This document shows positions 24,610 through 33,030 of a stretch of DNA of 64,000 nucleotides, piece after piece. How positions within the stretch are numbered: position 1 is the first letter of the stretch; each line of letters starts with the position of its first letter. A program made the translations under genes and the position numbers. This DNA is from Solirubrobacteraceae bacterium (GTDB taxonomy: Bacteria > Actinomycetota > Thermoleophilia > Solirubrobacterales > Solirubrobacteraceae). The notes below the pieces were generated by a model that saw only the letters and a program-made list of their open reading frames with translations, ran no database searches and was not told the origin of the DNA. The stretch spans positions 88,706-152,705 of the forward strand of contig JAJCYD010000011.1 in NCBI GenBank assembly GCA_029263125.1, read 5' to 3'.

Positions 24610-25512
24610 ATGAATCTGCGCCAACTGCGCTCGCTGATCGCGCTCGCCGACGAGCGTCACTTCACCCGCGCGGCTGCCCGGGAGCACATCGCCCAGCCCG
24701 CCCTGTCTCAGCAGATCCGCAGCCTCGAGGCGGAGGTCGGGCTCCCGCTCGTCGAGCGCACGACGCGCAAGGTGGACATGACCCAGGCCGGTGAGCTGCT
24801 CGTCGCGCGTGCTCGCCGCGCGCTCGCCGAGCTCGACGCCGCCGCCGCCGAGCTGCAATCGCTGGCCGGCGTGCAGACCGGCAGGCTGTCGGTCGGCGCG
24901 CTGCACACGATGGGACCGGTGGATCTCTCGCTGCTGCTGGCGACATTTCACCATCGCTACCCGGCGATCGAGCTGACGGTGCTCGAGCAATCCAGCGAGG
25001 AGCTCGCGGAGATGCTGCGCGACGACGTGATCGACCTCGCGTTCCTGTCGGTCACAGAGCGCATCCAGAGCCGCGGGCTCGTCTTCCGGCGGCTGGTCAG
25101 CGAGGAGCTCGTCGTCGCACTGCCGACCGATCACCGCCTCGCCGAGCGCGACGGGCTGCGCCTGGCCGAGCTGGCGGCGGAACCGTTCGTCAGCTTCCGC
25201 AAGGGCGCCCGGCTGCGCGAGCTGCTGGTGGGAGCCGCGGCGGACGCCGGCTTCGAGCCGAAGCTCGCGCTGGAGTCCAACGAGGTCCTGCGCATCCGCA
25301 ACCTCGTGTCTCGCGGGCTCGGCGTCGCGATCCTGCCGCGCTCAGACGTCGAGCGCCCGGGGTCGCCCGTCGCCGTCTGCGACCTCGTCGAGCCACCGCT
25401 CACGCGCGACGTGACGCTGGCGTCGCGAGCCGAGCGGCGGCCGTCGCCGGCGGCCGAGGCGTTCCTCGCGATCGCGCTGGAGGAGTACGTCCCGCTAGCG
25501 TCCAACGCATGA
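24610..25512 (+). CDS. LysR-family transcriptional regulator
   Basis: A 300-residue regulator. The winged helix-turn-helix (MNLRQLRSLIALADERHFTRAAA, with AQPALSQQIRSLE as recognition helix) occupies about 1-60. A two-lobed periplasmic-binding-like effector domain follows (from about 90: GRLSVGALHTMG). It likely controls the divergent SDR, itself, and perhaps the genes downstream, whose first start overlaps its stop (ATGA at 25509). The effector is unknown. Confidence 0.94.
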   Translation: MNLRQLRSLIALADERHFTRAAAREHIAQPALSQQIRSLEAEVGLPLVERTTRKVDMTQAGELLVARARRALAELDAAAAELQSLAGVQTGRLSVGALHTMGPVDLSLLLATFHHRYPAIELTVLEQSSEELAEMLRDDVIDLAFLSVTERIQSRGLVFRRLVSEELVVALPTDHRLAERDGLRLAELAAEPFVSFRKGARLRELLVGAAADAGFEPKLALESNEVLRIRNLVSRGLGVAILPRSDVERPGSPVAVCDLVEPPLTRDVTLASRAERRPSPAAEAFLAIALEEYVPLASNA

Positions 25513-26300
25513 TCGCGCTCGTCACCGGAGCTTCCAGCGGCATCGGTGAGGCGACCGCGCGGCGGCTGGCTCGCGAGCCCGGCAGCGAGCTGATCCTCGT
25601 CGCGCGCCGCGAGGAGCGTTTGCGGGCGCTCGCAGCGGAGCTTGGCTGCGCGACCGCGATCGCCGCCGATCTCACCGACGACGACGCACCAGCCCGGATC
25701 GCGGCCGTCGTCGAGGCCGAGCACGGCGGGCTTGATCTGCTCGTCAACAACGCCGGCGCCGCGTGGCGGTCGACGTTCGCCGAGGGAGGATGGGACAACG
25801 TGCACCGTCACATGCGCCTGGACTTCGACGCGCAGGTGCGCCTGACCGAGGCGCTGCTGCCGCTCGTGCGCCGAAAGGCCCCGAGCGCGATCGTCAACGT
25901 GTCCAGCACCGCCGGTCGTGTCGCACGCGACGCGACAGGCGCCTACTCCGCGGCCAAGTTCGCCCTCGCCGGCTGGACGGACGCGCTGCATCTCGAGGAG
26001 GCCGCGCATGGCGTGCACGTCGGGCTCGTCCTGCCCGGGTTCGTCGCCACCGAGGGGTTCCCGCAGCGCGAGCTCGTCGATCGCCTGCTGACGCGGTGGA
26101 TCGTGTCGACGCCCGAGACCGTCGCCGAAGCGATCGTCGATGCCGGGCCGGGCGGCCGTGCCGAACGCTACGTGCCCAGGCCGTATTGGATCGCCGCCGC
26201 GCTGCGCGTCTGCGCCCCGCGGCTCGTACGACGCGTCCTCGGCGGCAGCGCGGGCAAGCGCCTGGCGACGCAGACGCGGTCCGGTGAGGCGCGACGCTGA
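25509..26300 (+). CDS. SDR-family oxidoreductase
   Basis: A 263-residue classical short-chain dehydrogenase with VTGASSGIGEATA near the N-terminus, NNAG (about 83), catalytic Ser in NVSSTAG, and YSAAK. The basic residues RR after strand 2 (VARREER) suggest NADP(H). A hydrophobic, basic C-terminal tail (RVCAPRLVRRVLGG) may contact membrane. It is translationally coupled to the LysR gene and followed closely by an enoyl-CoA hydratase homologue. Confidence 0.92.
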   Translation: MIALVTGASSGIGEATARRLAREPGSELILVARREERLRALAAELGCATAIAADLTDDDAPARIAAVVEAEHGGLDLLVNNAGAAWRSTFAEGGWDNVHRHMRLDFDAQVRLTEALLPLVRRKAPSAIVNVSSTAGRVARDATGAYSAAKFALAGWTDALHLEEAAHGVHVGLVLPGFVATEGFPQRELVDRLLTRWIVSTPETVAEAIVDAGPGGRAERYVPRPYWIAAALRVCAPRLVRRVLGGSAGKRLATQTRSGEARR

Positions 26301-26301
26301 C

Positions 26302-27066
26302 GTGGCCGCCGCATACGGCACCCTGCGCTACGACCTCGCCGACGGCGTCGCGACGATCGCGCTCGATCACCCCGCCACGCGAAATGCGCTGTCGGATGCC
26401 GTGCTCGAGGAGCTGCTGGACGCCTTCGCCACCGCGCGCGACGACGAGCGCGTGCGCTGCGTCGTGCTGGCGTCCACGCACGAGCGTGTCTTCTCAAGCG
26501 GCGGGGACCTCGCCGGCTTCGCCGATGCCGATCTGACCCTGTTTCCGCGCCTGTTCACGCTGATCGGCGAGCTCGGCAAGCCGGTGATCTGCGCCGCCGG
26601 CGGACAGGTGCTCGCCGGAGCGGTCGGCCTCGTGCTCGCATGCGATCTCGTCGTCGCCTCCGAGCGCGCGACGTTCGGCACGCCGGAGCTCGACGTCGGC
26701 CTGTTTGCGTTCATGGTGTCGGCGCTGCTGTCGCGCAACGTCGGGCGCAAGGCCTGCGCCGAGCTGCTGCTGCTCGGCGAGCGCATCGATGCGCACGAGG
26801 CGCGCCGGCTGGGGATCGTCAACCGCGTGGTGGCGGCCGAGGAGCTCGACGGCGCCGTGGCGGCATGGGCGCGGCGCCTCGCCGACCGGCCGCCGCAGAT
26901 CATGCGACTCGGCAAGAATGCGCTCGTGGCCACCCAGGACATGGCGCTTGGCGACGCGCTGTCGCTGTTGCGCGAGCAGCTGGCGGCGGCGCTGCGCACC
27001 GCCGACGCTCACGAGGGCGTGGCGGCCTTCTTGGAGAAGCGGGAGCCTCGGTGGAGCGGCAGCTAA
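26302..27066 (+). CDS. enoyl-CoA hydratase/isomerase family protein
   Basis: About 254 residues of crotonase fold: ATIALDHPATRNALSDAVL at the N-terminus, the oxyanion-hole segment FSSGGDLAGFADADL, and AGGQVLAGAVGLVLACDLVVAS. The usual catalytic Glu region reads GTPELDVGLFAFMVS, keeping the Glu of PE. It is expected to act on an acyl-CoA. GTG 26302 follows the SDR stop by 1 nt; GTG 26284 is an alternative with better ribosome spacing. The arginase-like gene begins inside its 3' end. Confidence 0.88.
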   Translation: MAAAYGTLRYDLADGVATIALDHPATRNALSDAVLEELLDAFATARDDERVRCVVLASTHERVFSSGGDLAGFADADLTLFPRLFTLIGELGKPVICAAGGQVLAGAVGLVLACDLVVASERATFGTPELDVGLFAFMVSALLSRNVGRKACAELLLLGERIDAHEARRLGIVNRVVAAEELDGAVAAWARRLADRPPQIMRLGKNALVATQDMALGDALSLLREQLAAALRTADAHEGVAAFLEKREPRWSGS

Positions 27067-27794
27067 GCGGTCTGCTGTGCCGCACCTCGGACCGCACGCC
27101 CGAGGGCGCGGGCGGGGCGCGTGAGCTTGCAGAGCTGCTCGGGGCGCGGATCGTCGGGACGCCGGCCGAGCCCCGCATCGCCGGGTGGGAAGAGGACCTG
27201 CGCGACGCGCACGGCTGCCTGCTGGAGGCCGGCGGCCAGCTCGACGACGCGTGGCAGGCGGGCAGGATGCCGATCCTCGTCGCCGCGGAATGTTCGATTG
27301 CCGTGTCGACGCTGCCGATGCTCGTGCGCCGCCACCCGCAGGCGCGCGTCCTGTGGCTCGACGCCCATGCGGACTTCCACACGCCCGCGACGACCAGCAG
27401 CGGCTACCTCGCCGGGATGTGCCTCGCCGGCGCGTGTGGCCTGTGGGACACCGGCTTCGGCGCGGACGTCGACCCTCCGCGCGTGGTCATGCACGGCGTC
27501 CGCGAGGTCGAGGGCCCCGAGCGCGTCGCGCTGGACCGCGGCGGGGTGCACCTCATCCAGGATGCCTCCCAGCTGCAGGGCCTGGAGGTCTTCGTGCATC
27601 TCGATCTCGACGTCCTGGACCCCGACGTGATGCCCGCGCCGTTTCCCGTCTCGGGCGGGCTGCTGGCAGAGCAGCTGCAGGGCTTCCTCGCCCAGGCCGC
27701 CGCGACCTGCACGATCCTCGGCGCCGAGATCACCTCCTGTGCCCCTGGCCACGGTGCCCTCGTGGCCGACACGATCGCTCCGTTGCTGCGGTAG
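27051..27794 (+). CDS. arginase/agmatinase-family protein with altered metal ligand
   Basis: A 247-residue ureohydrolase fold. DAHADFH (Asp104, His106, Asp108) and HLDLDVLDPD (Asp185, Asp187) supply five of the six usual Mn ligands. The first, His in GGDHS, is replaced: the segment reads AAECSIAVS with Cys81 at that position. The usual C-terminal Glu region reads GAEITSCAPGHG. This may be an active variant or a different hydrolase of the superfamily. GTG 27051 starts 16 nt inside the previous gene. Confidence 0.8.
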   Translation: MERQLSGLLCRTSDRTPEGAGGARELAELLGARIVGTPAEPRIAGWEEDLRDAHGCLLEAGGQLDDAWQAGRMPILVAAECSIAVSTLPMLVRRHPQARVLWLDAHADFHTPATTSSGYLAGMCLAGACGLWDTGFGADVDPPRVVMHGVREVEGPERVALDRGGVHLIQDASQLQGLEVFVHLDLDVLDPDVMPAPFPVSGGLLAEQLQGFLAQAAATCTILGAEITSCAPGHGALVADTIAPLLR

Positions 27795-27800
27795 GCCGGC

Positions 27801-28118
27801 GTGTCGATCGACTGGGAGACGTGCGAGCTGACTGAATGCGTCGGCGTACGCGCTCCCGGGGCGCCCATGTGCATCGCTCACGGCGGCGATCCGGCGTTGC
27901 TGGACAGCGTTGCGCGGCAACTCGATTTCCGCGGAGTGACGCTGGGCGCCGGGCTGTGGGCCGAGATCCTTGATCGCGTGCCTTACGACGAGGGCAAGCC
28001 GACACTCACCGGAGCGCGGTTCGATCGTGCGGTATTCACCGATGGGGCGCCCTGCATTCTTCGACATCCAGATGGCGGACCTACCATGGACAGGATCCAG
28101 CCGCAGGTGCAGTCATGA
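27801..28118 (+). pseudogene. truncated pentapeptide-repeat protein, probably frameshifted
   Basis: A 105-residue frame. The start resembles actinobacterial pentapeptide-repeat proteins: paired Cys (WETCELTECVG), then CIAHGG, LDFRGVTL, and the repeats ARFDR and AVFTD. After that the frame degenerates into Pro/Gly-rich sequence and stops. One frame over, from about 28050, the DNA reads AFFDIQMADLPWTG, which continues the repeat style. A one-base shift around 28045-28052 would join them. The GTG start is 6 nt past the arginase-like stop. The Nudix ATG overlaps the stop. Confidence 0.5.
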
Positions 28119-28672
28119 CGCACGAGGGTCCCCGCATCGAACAGCTCAGCACGCGCGAGGTCTACCGCAACGCGTGGCTGGCCCTGCGCGAGGACGAAGT
28201 CGCGTTCCCCGACGGGTCGACGGGGCTGTACTCCGTCGTGGACAAGCCGGACTTCGTCGTCGTCCTCGCCCACGAGGACGACGGCTTCTGGCTCGTGCAG
28301 CAGTATCGCTACCCGGTAGGACGTCGCTGCTGGGAGTTTCCGCAGGGCGGCTGGCCGCCGGGACATGGCGGCGGGACTCCCGCCGAGCTCGCCGCCGCGG
28401 AGCTCCGCGAGGAGACCGGGCTGCGAGCGCAAGCGCTCACGCACCTCGGCCGTCTGCATGCCGCCTACGGCTTCTGCTCACAGGGTTTCGACGTGTTTGT
28501 CGCCACCGGCCTGACGCCCGGGTCCAGCGACCCCGAGGCGACCGAATCGGACATGGTGCATGCATGGCGCAGCGAGGCCGACCTGCGGGACATGATCGGC
28601 GATGGCGAGTTCAGCGACGCCCACAGCGTCGCGGCGCTCGCCCTCTTTGATCTGCTGCGGCAGCCTCAATGA
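28115..28672 (+). CDS. Nudix hydrolase, ADP-ribose pyrophosphatase-like
   Basis: A 185-residue protein. The Nudix box runs from QGGWPPGHGGGTPAELAAAELREETGL, of which the core is AAAELREETGL with the catalytic REEXG acidic residues. Preceding strands (VVVLAHEDDGFWLVQQYRYPVG) are typical of ADP-ribose and nucleotide-sugar diphosphatases. It starts by an ATGA-like overlap with the pentapeptide remnant. Its own end overlaps the methyltransferase start by 4 nt. Confidence 0.88.
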   Translation: MTHEGPRIEQLSTREVYRNAWLALREDEVAFPDGSTGLYSVVDKPDFVVVLAHEDDGFWLVQQYRYPVGRRCWEFPQGGWPPGHGGGTPAELAAAELREETGLRAQALTHLGRLHAAYGFCSQGFDVFVATGLTPGSSDPEATESDMVHAWRSEADLRDMIGDGEFSDAHSVAALALFDLLRQPQ

Positions 28673-29400
28673 CGGTCCATCCCGCCGCTGCGAGTGGCTT
28701 CACGCGAGCCGCGGATGCCTACGAACGGGGGCGACCAAGCTACCCGGCGGACGCGGTCGCAAGGCTCTCGGATCGACTGGGCTCTCGGATCGTCGATCTG
28801 GCTGCGGGAACGGGGATGCTCACCACCGCACTCGCGGCACACGGATTCGAGGTCGTCGCGGTCGAGCCGGTCGCGGCCATGCGAGCGCGGATCGCGGAGC
28901 ACGAGCGCGTCCGGATCGTCGACGGCACGGCCGAGGCGATCCCGGCCGCCGACGCGAGCGCCGACGGCGTCACCGTCGCACAGGCCTTCCATTGGTTCGA
29001 CGCGCCACGCGCGCTGGCCGAGATTCACCGCGTCGTGCGCCCGGACGGCGTGCTGGCGCTGCTGTGGAACCGCCGCCGGATGGAGGATCAGATCCACCGC
29101 CGCATCCACGAGCTGCTCGCGCCCCATCGCGGCGACGTCCCGACCTACGCGAGCGACGACTGGCGCACCGAGCTCGACGCCGGGACGCTGTTCGAGCCGG
29201 TGGCCGTCGAGCGGTTCGACAACGTCCAACGGCTCGACGCCGAAGGGCTCGTCGACCGCTTCGGATCGACGAGCTTCGTCGCCGCCCTCGACGAGGTACC
29301 GCGGAGTGCGCTGCACGACGCGTTCCGTGCGCTGGCCGCCGGCGGCCCGGTGACGCTGCGCTACCGCACGGAAGTCGAAATCCTTCGCCGGCGCGCATGA
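28669..29400 (+). CDS. class I SAM-dependent methyltransferase
   Basis: A 243-residue protein of the Methyltransf_11/UbiE-like type. Motif I is VDLAAGTGMLT, then VVAVEPVAAMRARI (motif II acidic Glu), ADGVTVAQAFHWFD (motif IV), and VVRPDGVLALLWN. The N-terminal FTRAADAYERGRPSYP matches small-molecule methyltransferases. Target unknown. The ATG overlaps the Nudix stop, so the two are coupled. Confidence 0.9.
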   Translation: MTVHPAAASGFTRAADAYERGRPSYPADAVARLSDRLGSRIVDLAAGTGMLTTALAAHGFEVVAVEPVAAMRARIAEHERVRIVDGTAEAIPAADASADGVTVAQAFHWFDAPRALAEIHRVVRPDGVLALLWNRRRMEDQIHRRIHELLAPHRGDVPTYASDDWRTELDAGTLFEPVAVERFDNVQRLDAEGLVDRFGSTSFVAALDEVPRSALHDAFRALAAGGPVTLRYRTEVEILRRRA

Positions 29401-29416
29401 CCGCGATCATGCGTCC

Positions 29417-30640
29417 ATGACGGCGCACGCCCTCGCCGGTGTTCGGGTGCTCGACCTCAGCCGGCTGCTCCCCGGCGGCTTCTGCTCACTTCTGCTCGCC
29501 GACCACGGCGCCGACGTGCTGAAGGTCGAGGATCTCGGCGCCGGGGACTACATCCGCGCGTCGCCTCCGATGATCGAGGGCGTTGCGCGCAGCGCGTCGT
29601 CGGCCATGTTCCTCGCGCTGAATCGCAACAAGCGCTCCATGCGCATCGATCTCAAGCATCGGGCGGGCCGCGACGTGCTCCTGGCGCTGGCGCGCGAGCA
29701 CGATGTCGTCCTGGAGTCCTTCAGGCCGGGCGTGCTCGGCCGCCTCGGCGTCGGCTACGAGGCGCTGCGAGCGGCCAATCCGCAGATCGTGCTGTGTTCG
29801 ATCACCGGCTACGGTCAGCACGGGCCGCTGCGCGACCGCGCCGGACACGACCTCAACTACGTCGGTCTGGCCGGGGTGCTGGGGTTGACGGGTGCGCATG
29901 GCGGCCCGCCCATCCAGGCCGCGGCCCAGATCGCCGACCTCGGCGGCGGAGCCACGATGGCGGCGTTCGCGATCCTCGCGGCGCTGCGCGAGCGCGATCG
30001 CAGCGGCGAGGGGCAGCACATCGACGTCGCGATGACCGACGGCGCGCTCTCGTGGCTGTCGCTCGTCGCCGCGCGCCAGCTCGCCGGCGCGACCTCGCCG
30101 CGGCGCGGCGGCGAAGAGCTGGCCGGCGCGATCGCCTGCTACCGCCCGTACGAATGCAGCGACGGGGGCTGGGTCACGCTCGCCGCGCTCGAAGCGCCGT
30201 TCTGGGCGGCGTGGTGTCGCGGCGTCGGTCGCGGCGACCTGATCGAGCACCGTCGCGCCGGTCCCGGCAGCCGGGCCCAGGCGGCCGTCGAGGCGATCTT
30301 CGCGGCGCGCACGCGCGCGCAGTGGGAGCAGTTCGCCCGCGTGCACGAGTGCTGCCTGGAGCCCGTTCTGGACCTCGACGAGGTGCTCGCGTCCGAGCAC
30401 GTCGCGGCGCGTGAGATGGTCGTCGCCATGGACCAGCCGGGTGCGCAACGGCCGGTGAGCCAGCTCGGATCGCCGATCAAGCTGTCGCGGACGCCCGCGG
30501 ACCCACATCGACTCCCGGGACCGCAGCTCGGCGAGCACACCGAAGCGGTCCTGCGAGAAGCCGGCTATGACGAGCGTCAGATCGCCGCGTTGCTGCGCGA
30601 CGGCGCCGTGGCGGGGCCCGACGTGCGGACGCCCGACTGA
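29417..30640 (+). CDS. CaiB/BaiF family CoA transferase (alpha-methylacyl-CoA racemase-like)
   Basis: A 407-residue class III CoA-transferase fold: GVRVLDLSRLLPGGFCSLLLAD at the start, ADVLKVED, and GHDLNYVGLAG with catalytic Asp145. NKRSMRIDLKH is the CoA-binding region. The LNYVGLAG context and IDVAMTDGALSWL are closer to alpha-methylacyl-CoA racemases than to formyl-CoA transferases. A racemase would feed branched acyl chains to beta-oxidation, fitting the hydratase and SDR genes upstream. It begins 16 nt after the methyltransferase. Confidence 0.9.
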   Translation: MTAHALAGVRVLDLSRLLPGGFCSLLLADHGADVLKVEDLGAGDYIRASPPMIEGVARSASSAMFLALNRNKRSMRIDLKHRAGRDVLLALAREHDVVLESFRPGVLGRLGVGYEALRAANPQIVLCSITGYGQHGPLRDRAGHDLNYVGLAGVLGLTGAHGGPPIQAAAQIADLGGGATMAAFAILAALRERDRSGEGQHIDVAMTDGALSWLSLVAARQLAGATSPRRGGEELAGAIACYRPYECSDGGWVTLAALEAPFWAAWCRGVGRGDLIEHRRAGPGSRAQAAVEAIFAARTRAQWEQFARVHECCLEPVLDLDEVLASEHVAAREMVVAMDQPGAQRPVSQLGSPIKLSRTPADPHRLPGPQLGEHTEAVLREAGYDERQIAALLRDGAVAGPDVRTPD

Positions 30641-30643
30641 CCG

Positions 30644-31207
30644 CTACGCGCCGTCCTCGTTGCGGTCCAGCACGAAGTACAACTGTTCGGCGCCCCACAC
30701 ATGGCGGCGGCCATCCAGGCGGAAGCCGAGCTTTCCAAGGACATTGCGCGATCGTGTGTTGGCCTCGCGCGTGATGGCGACGACACGCTGCAGCCCGAAC
30801 TCGCCGAAGGCCGCTGCAAGCACCGACCGGCCGACCTCGGTCGCGTATCCGCGGCCCCAGAAGTCGCGCCCGAACGCATAGCCCAGCGAGATGTCCGGGC
30901 CGCCGGGGGAGAGGGGACAGAGACCGGCCTCGCCGATCAACAGGCCGCTCTCGCGCTCGAAGACCGGCCAGAACGAATAGCCGCCGAGCTCCTGTTGCAC
31001 GATCGAGCGATCGATCGACGCGCGCGTTCCCGCGCGGTCGCGCGCCCCGCCGAGCAGGGCCATCGACGCGGGGTCGCCGTAGAGGACCGCGTGCAGCTGG
31101 TCGACATCGCCCGGCTCGTAGGCCCGCATCGCCAGGCGCGTCGTGAAGATCGGGAGCGCCACGCTCACGATCTTGACGGGTCGGACGTCGATCCGGGGAC
31201 TGCCCAC
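30644..31207 (-). CDS. GNAT-family N-acetyltransferase (RimJ/RimL-like)
   Basis: A 187-residue acetyltransferase: FTTRLAMRAYEPGDVD, then GEAGLCPLSPG, LGYAFGRDFWGRGYATEV (motif A, acetyl-CoA pyrophosphate loop), and NTRSRNVLGKLGFR (motif B). This subclass acetylates N-termini of ribosomal proteins, other proteins or small amines. The first codons up to about residue 15 are uncertain, since several GTG codons follow. It is convergent with the CoA-transferase gene, stops 4 nt apart. Confidence 0.88.
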   Translation of the reverse strand: MGSPRIDVRPVKIVSVALPIFTTRLAMRAYEPGDVDQLHAVLYGDPASMALLGGARDRAGTRASIDRSIVQQELGGYSFWPVFERESGLLIGEAGLCPLSPGGPDISLGYAFGRDFWGRGYATEVGRSVLAAAFGEFGLQRVVAITREANTRSRNVLGKLGFRLDGRRHVWGAEQLYFVLDRNEDGA

Positions 31208-31239
31208 CCGCTGCGACCCACGGGGGCCGCAGCCGGTGG
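31204..31239 (-). terminator. hairpin downstream of the secreted-protein gene
   Basis: CCACC-C-GCTGCG pairs with CGCAGC-C-GGTGG, 11 bp with one C-C mismatch and a 12-nt loop. It lies between the secreted-protein stop (31254) and the GNAT start. No U-run is present. It probably separates the two transcripts. Confidence 0.4.
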
Positions 31240-31253
31240 TCCTCAGGCGGTCG

Positions 31254-31889
31254 CTACTTCTCTTCCTTCAGATCGATCGATCCGACCTTCGTCGCGATGA
31301 TCGAGGTCTCCGAGGCGCGCCACGGGATTCCGGCGCCGCACTTCAGGACGACTTCGGAGGGCGCGCCGACCGTGCGGGTCAATTGCATCCCAAGCGTGGC
31401 GGGGGTCTGGCGGTCGTTGATCGCGACCGTCTGCAGTGCGGTCGCCGTGACGCCCGCCGCATCGAGGATGCAGGTGCCGCCGACCGAGGCGTTTGCGTTG
31501 AGTAGCGCCTCGGCGACGTCCGTCTTGCCGGTGAACGCGGTGATGATGCTGTTCGCCGTGATGACGTAGGCCCCGGCGGGGATCGTCATGCTCGCCACGC
31601 GCAGCAGCTGACCAGGTGGCTGGTTCTCCGGACCGGTCTTGCGGACCATCTCGAATGCGGTCGTGTCGCTCGACGATCCCGACGTCTTCTTGCTGAAGAG
31701 GAGGCGCTGGGAGCCCTTGGAGAGCTTCTTGGAAAGGATCGTGCCGTCCTTGATGTCAACGCCGCGGATCGTGCCGTTCTTGATGTTGGAGCCCGTGATC
31801 ACCGTGGCGGCAACGGCGCTTCCGGCCGAAGCGACGACCAGTGCGACGATGGACACGACGAGCGCCGGGCTGGGCCGTCGAAGCTTCAT
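31254..31889 (-). CDS. secreted protein with NGTI-type repeat
   Basis: A 211-residue protein with a signal peptide (basic MKLRRPSP, then a hydrophobic core ending SAGSAVAA, cleavage near residue 28). Just after it comes the repeated pattern VITGSNIKNGTIRGVDIKDGTI, seen in short form as NIKNGTI and DIKDGTI. This motif is frequent at the N-terminus of secreted proteins in Thermoleophilia. The remainder is a beta-rich domain with two Cys (GGTCILD, LKCGAG). GGGGG lies ahead of the ATG. Function unknown. Confidence 0.75.
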   Translation of the reverse strand: MKLRRPSPALVVSIVALVVASAGSAVAATVITGSNIKNGTIRGVDIKDGTILSKKLSKGSQRLLFSKKTSGSSSDTTAFEMVRKTGPENQPPGQLLRVASMTIPAGAYVITANSIITAFTGKTDVAEALLNANASVGGTCILDAAGVTATALQTVAINDRQTPATLGMQLTRTVGAPSEVVLKCGAGIPWRASETSIIATKVGSIDLKEEK

Positions 31890-32133
31890 GAAGTGTGATT
31901 CCCCCTGGGTTTGGGTGCCTGCTACCAATAACACGGACCTTCGGCGCGCGATGTGGTGCCCCTGCACCGACGCCCGCCGCGCAACGTCTCAGCTCGCCCC
32001 GAGCCAGCAGTTGAGGTTCTCCGATACCGCCAAGATAGACGGTGTGCGTGACGAGATGGCGATTTCGACGCGCGATTGGGCGAGCAGCGCGGCGTCGCGC
32101 GCGGGCACAGCGGGCGCCGAACGTGATGAGGGG

Positions 32134-32164
32134 TAGCATCCCCCGCAGTTGACTGACCAGTCAA
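32134..32164 (+). promoter_or_regulatory. promoter with TetR-type operator for the nitrilase-tetR operon
   Basis: TAGCAT (32134-32139) is a -10 candidate. Just downstream, across the expected start site, is the perfect palindrome TTGACTG-AC-CAGTCAA (32149-32164), a form very common among TetR-family operators. GGGAG then ATG 32182 follow. The downstream operon encodes a TetR protein, so autoregulation is likely. The rest of gap 31890-32148 has no gene; TTGAGG-N17-GATAGA near 32015-32044 could be a further promoter. Confidence 0.65.
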
Positions 32165-32181
32165 TCCGGGAGCCTGCAACG

Positions 32182-33030
32182 ATGCGCGCCGCCGCAGTCC
32201 AGCTGACCAGCACCTGCGATACCGACGACAACATCGAGCGCGCCGACCGCTTCACGCGCGCGGCCGTCGCCGACGGCGCACAGCTCGTGGTGCTGCCCGA
32301 GAAGTGGAGCCTGCTCGGCCACGGCAAGGACCTGCGCGCCGCGGCGCAGACGCTGGGCGGCACGGCTGTCGCCTGGGCTCGCGCGACGGCGCGCGAGCTG
32401 GGAATCGATCTCGTGGCGGGTTCGGTCTGCGAGCAGGTGCCCGGCGAGAGGCTGCTGCGCAACACGTCGCTGCACATCGGACCCGATGGCGACATCCGCG
32501 CGACCTACCGCAAGGTGCACATGTTCGACGTGACGGTCGACGGCACGACCTATCGCGAGTCCGACCACGAGCAGGCGGGCGATGAGCTCGTCGTCAGCGA
32601 CGCCGCCGGAGGACTGCGACTGGGACTGTCGATCTGCTACGACGTGCGCTTCCCCGAGCTCTACCGCATCCTCGCGGTGCTGGGCGCGCGGGTGCTCACC
32701 GTGCCGGCGGCGTTCACCGTGCCGACCACGCGCGACCACTGGGAGGTCCTGCTGCGTGCGCGCGCGATCGAGAACCAGGCATTCGTGATCGCCGCCAACC
32801 AGATCGGCGAGCACGTGCCCCACGGCGACGCGGGCCCGGCGATGCGATCGGGCGGGCGCTCGATGATCGTCGACCCGTGGGGCATCGTGCTCGCGCTGAG
32901 CTCCGACCGCGAGGGACACATCGTTGCCGATCTCGACCTCGACGCTCAGCGCCGCGTGCGTGCCGAGCTGCCCGCGCTCGCCAACCGGCGGCCAGGCGCC
33001 TATCGCTGGCCTGCGGAGGTCTTGAGCTAG
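32182..33030 (+). CDS. carbon-nitrogen hydrolase (nitrilase superfamily, Nit1/Nit2-like)
   Basis: A 282-residue amidase with the complete Glu-Lys-Cys triad: Glu40 (VVLPEKW), Lys111 (TYRKVHMFD), Cys152 (ICYDVRFPELYR). The RKVHMFDV and CYDVRFPELY segments are close to Nit1/Nit2 enzymes, which deaminate glutathione or omega-amides. ATG 32182 has GGGAG at 9 nt. A TTG at 32149 is rejected because it lies in the operator. The TetR gene start overlaps its stop. Confidence 0.92.
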   Translation: MRAAAVQLTSTCDTDDNIERADRFTRAAVADGAQLVVLPEKWSLLGHGKDLRAAAQTLGGTAVAWARATARELGIDLVAGSVCEQVPGERLLRNTSLHIGPDGDIRATYRKVHMFDVTVDGTTYRESDHEQAGDELVVSDAAGGLRLGLSICYDVRFPELYRILAVLGARVLTVPAAFTVPTTRDHWEVLLRARAIENQAFVIAANQIGEHVPHGDAGPAMRSGGRSMIVDPWGIVLALSSDREGHIVADLDLDAQRRVRAELPALANRRPGAYRWPAEVLS

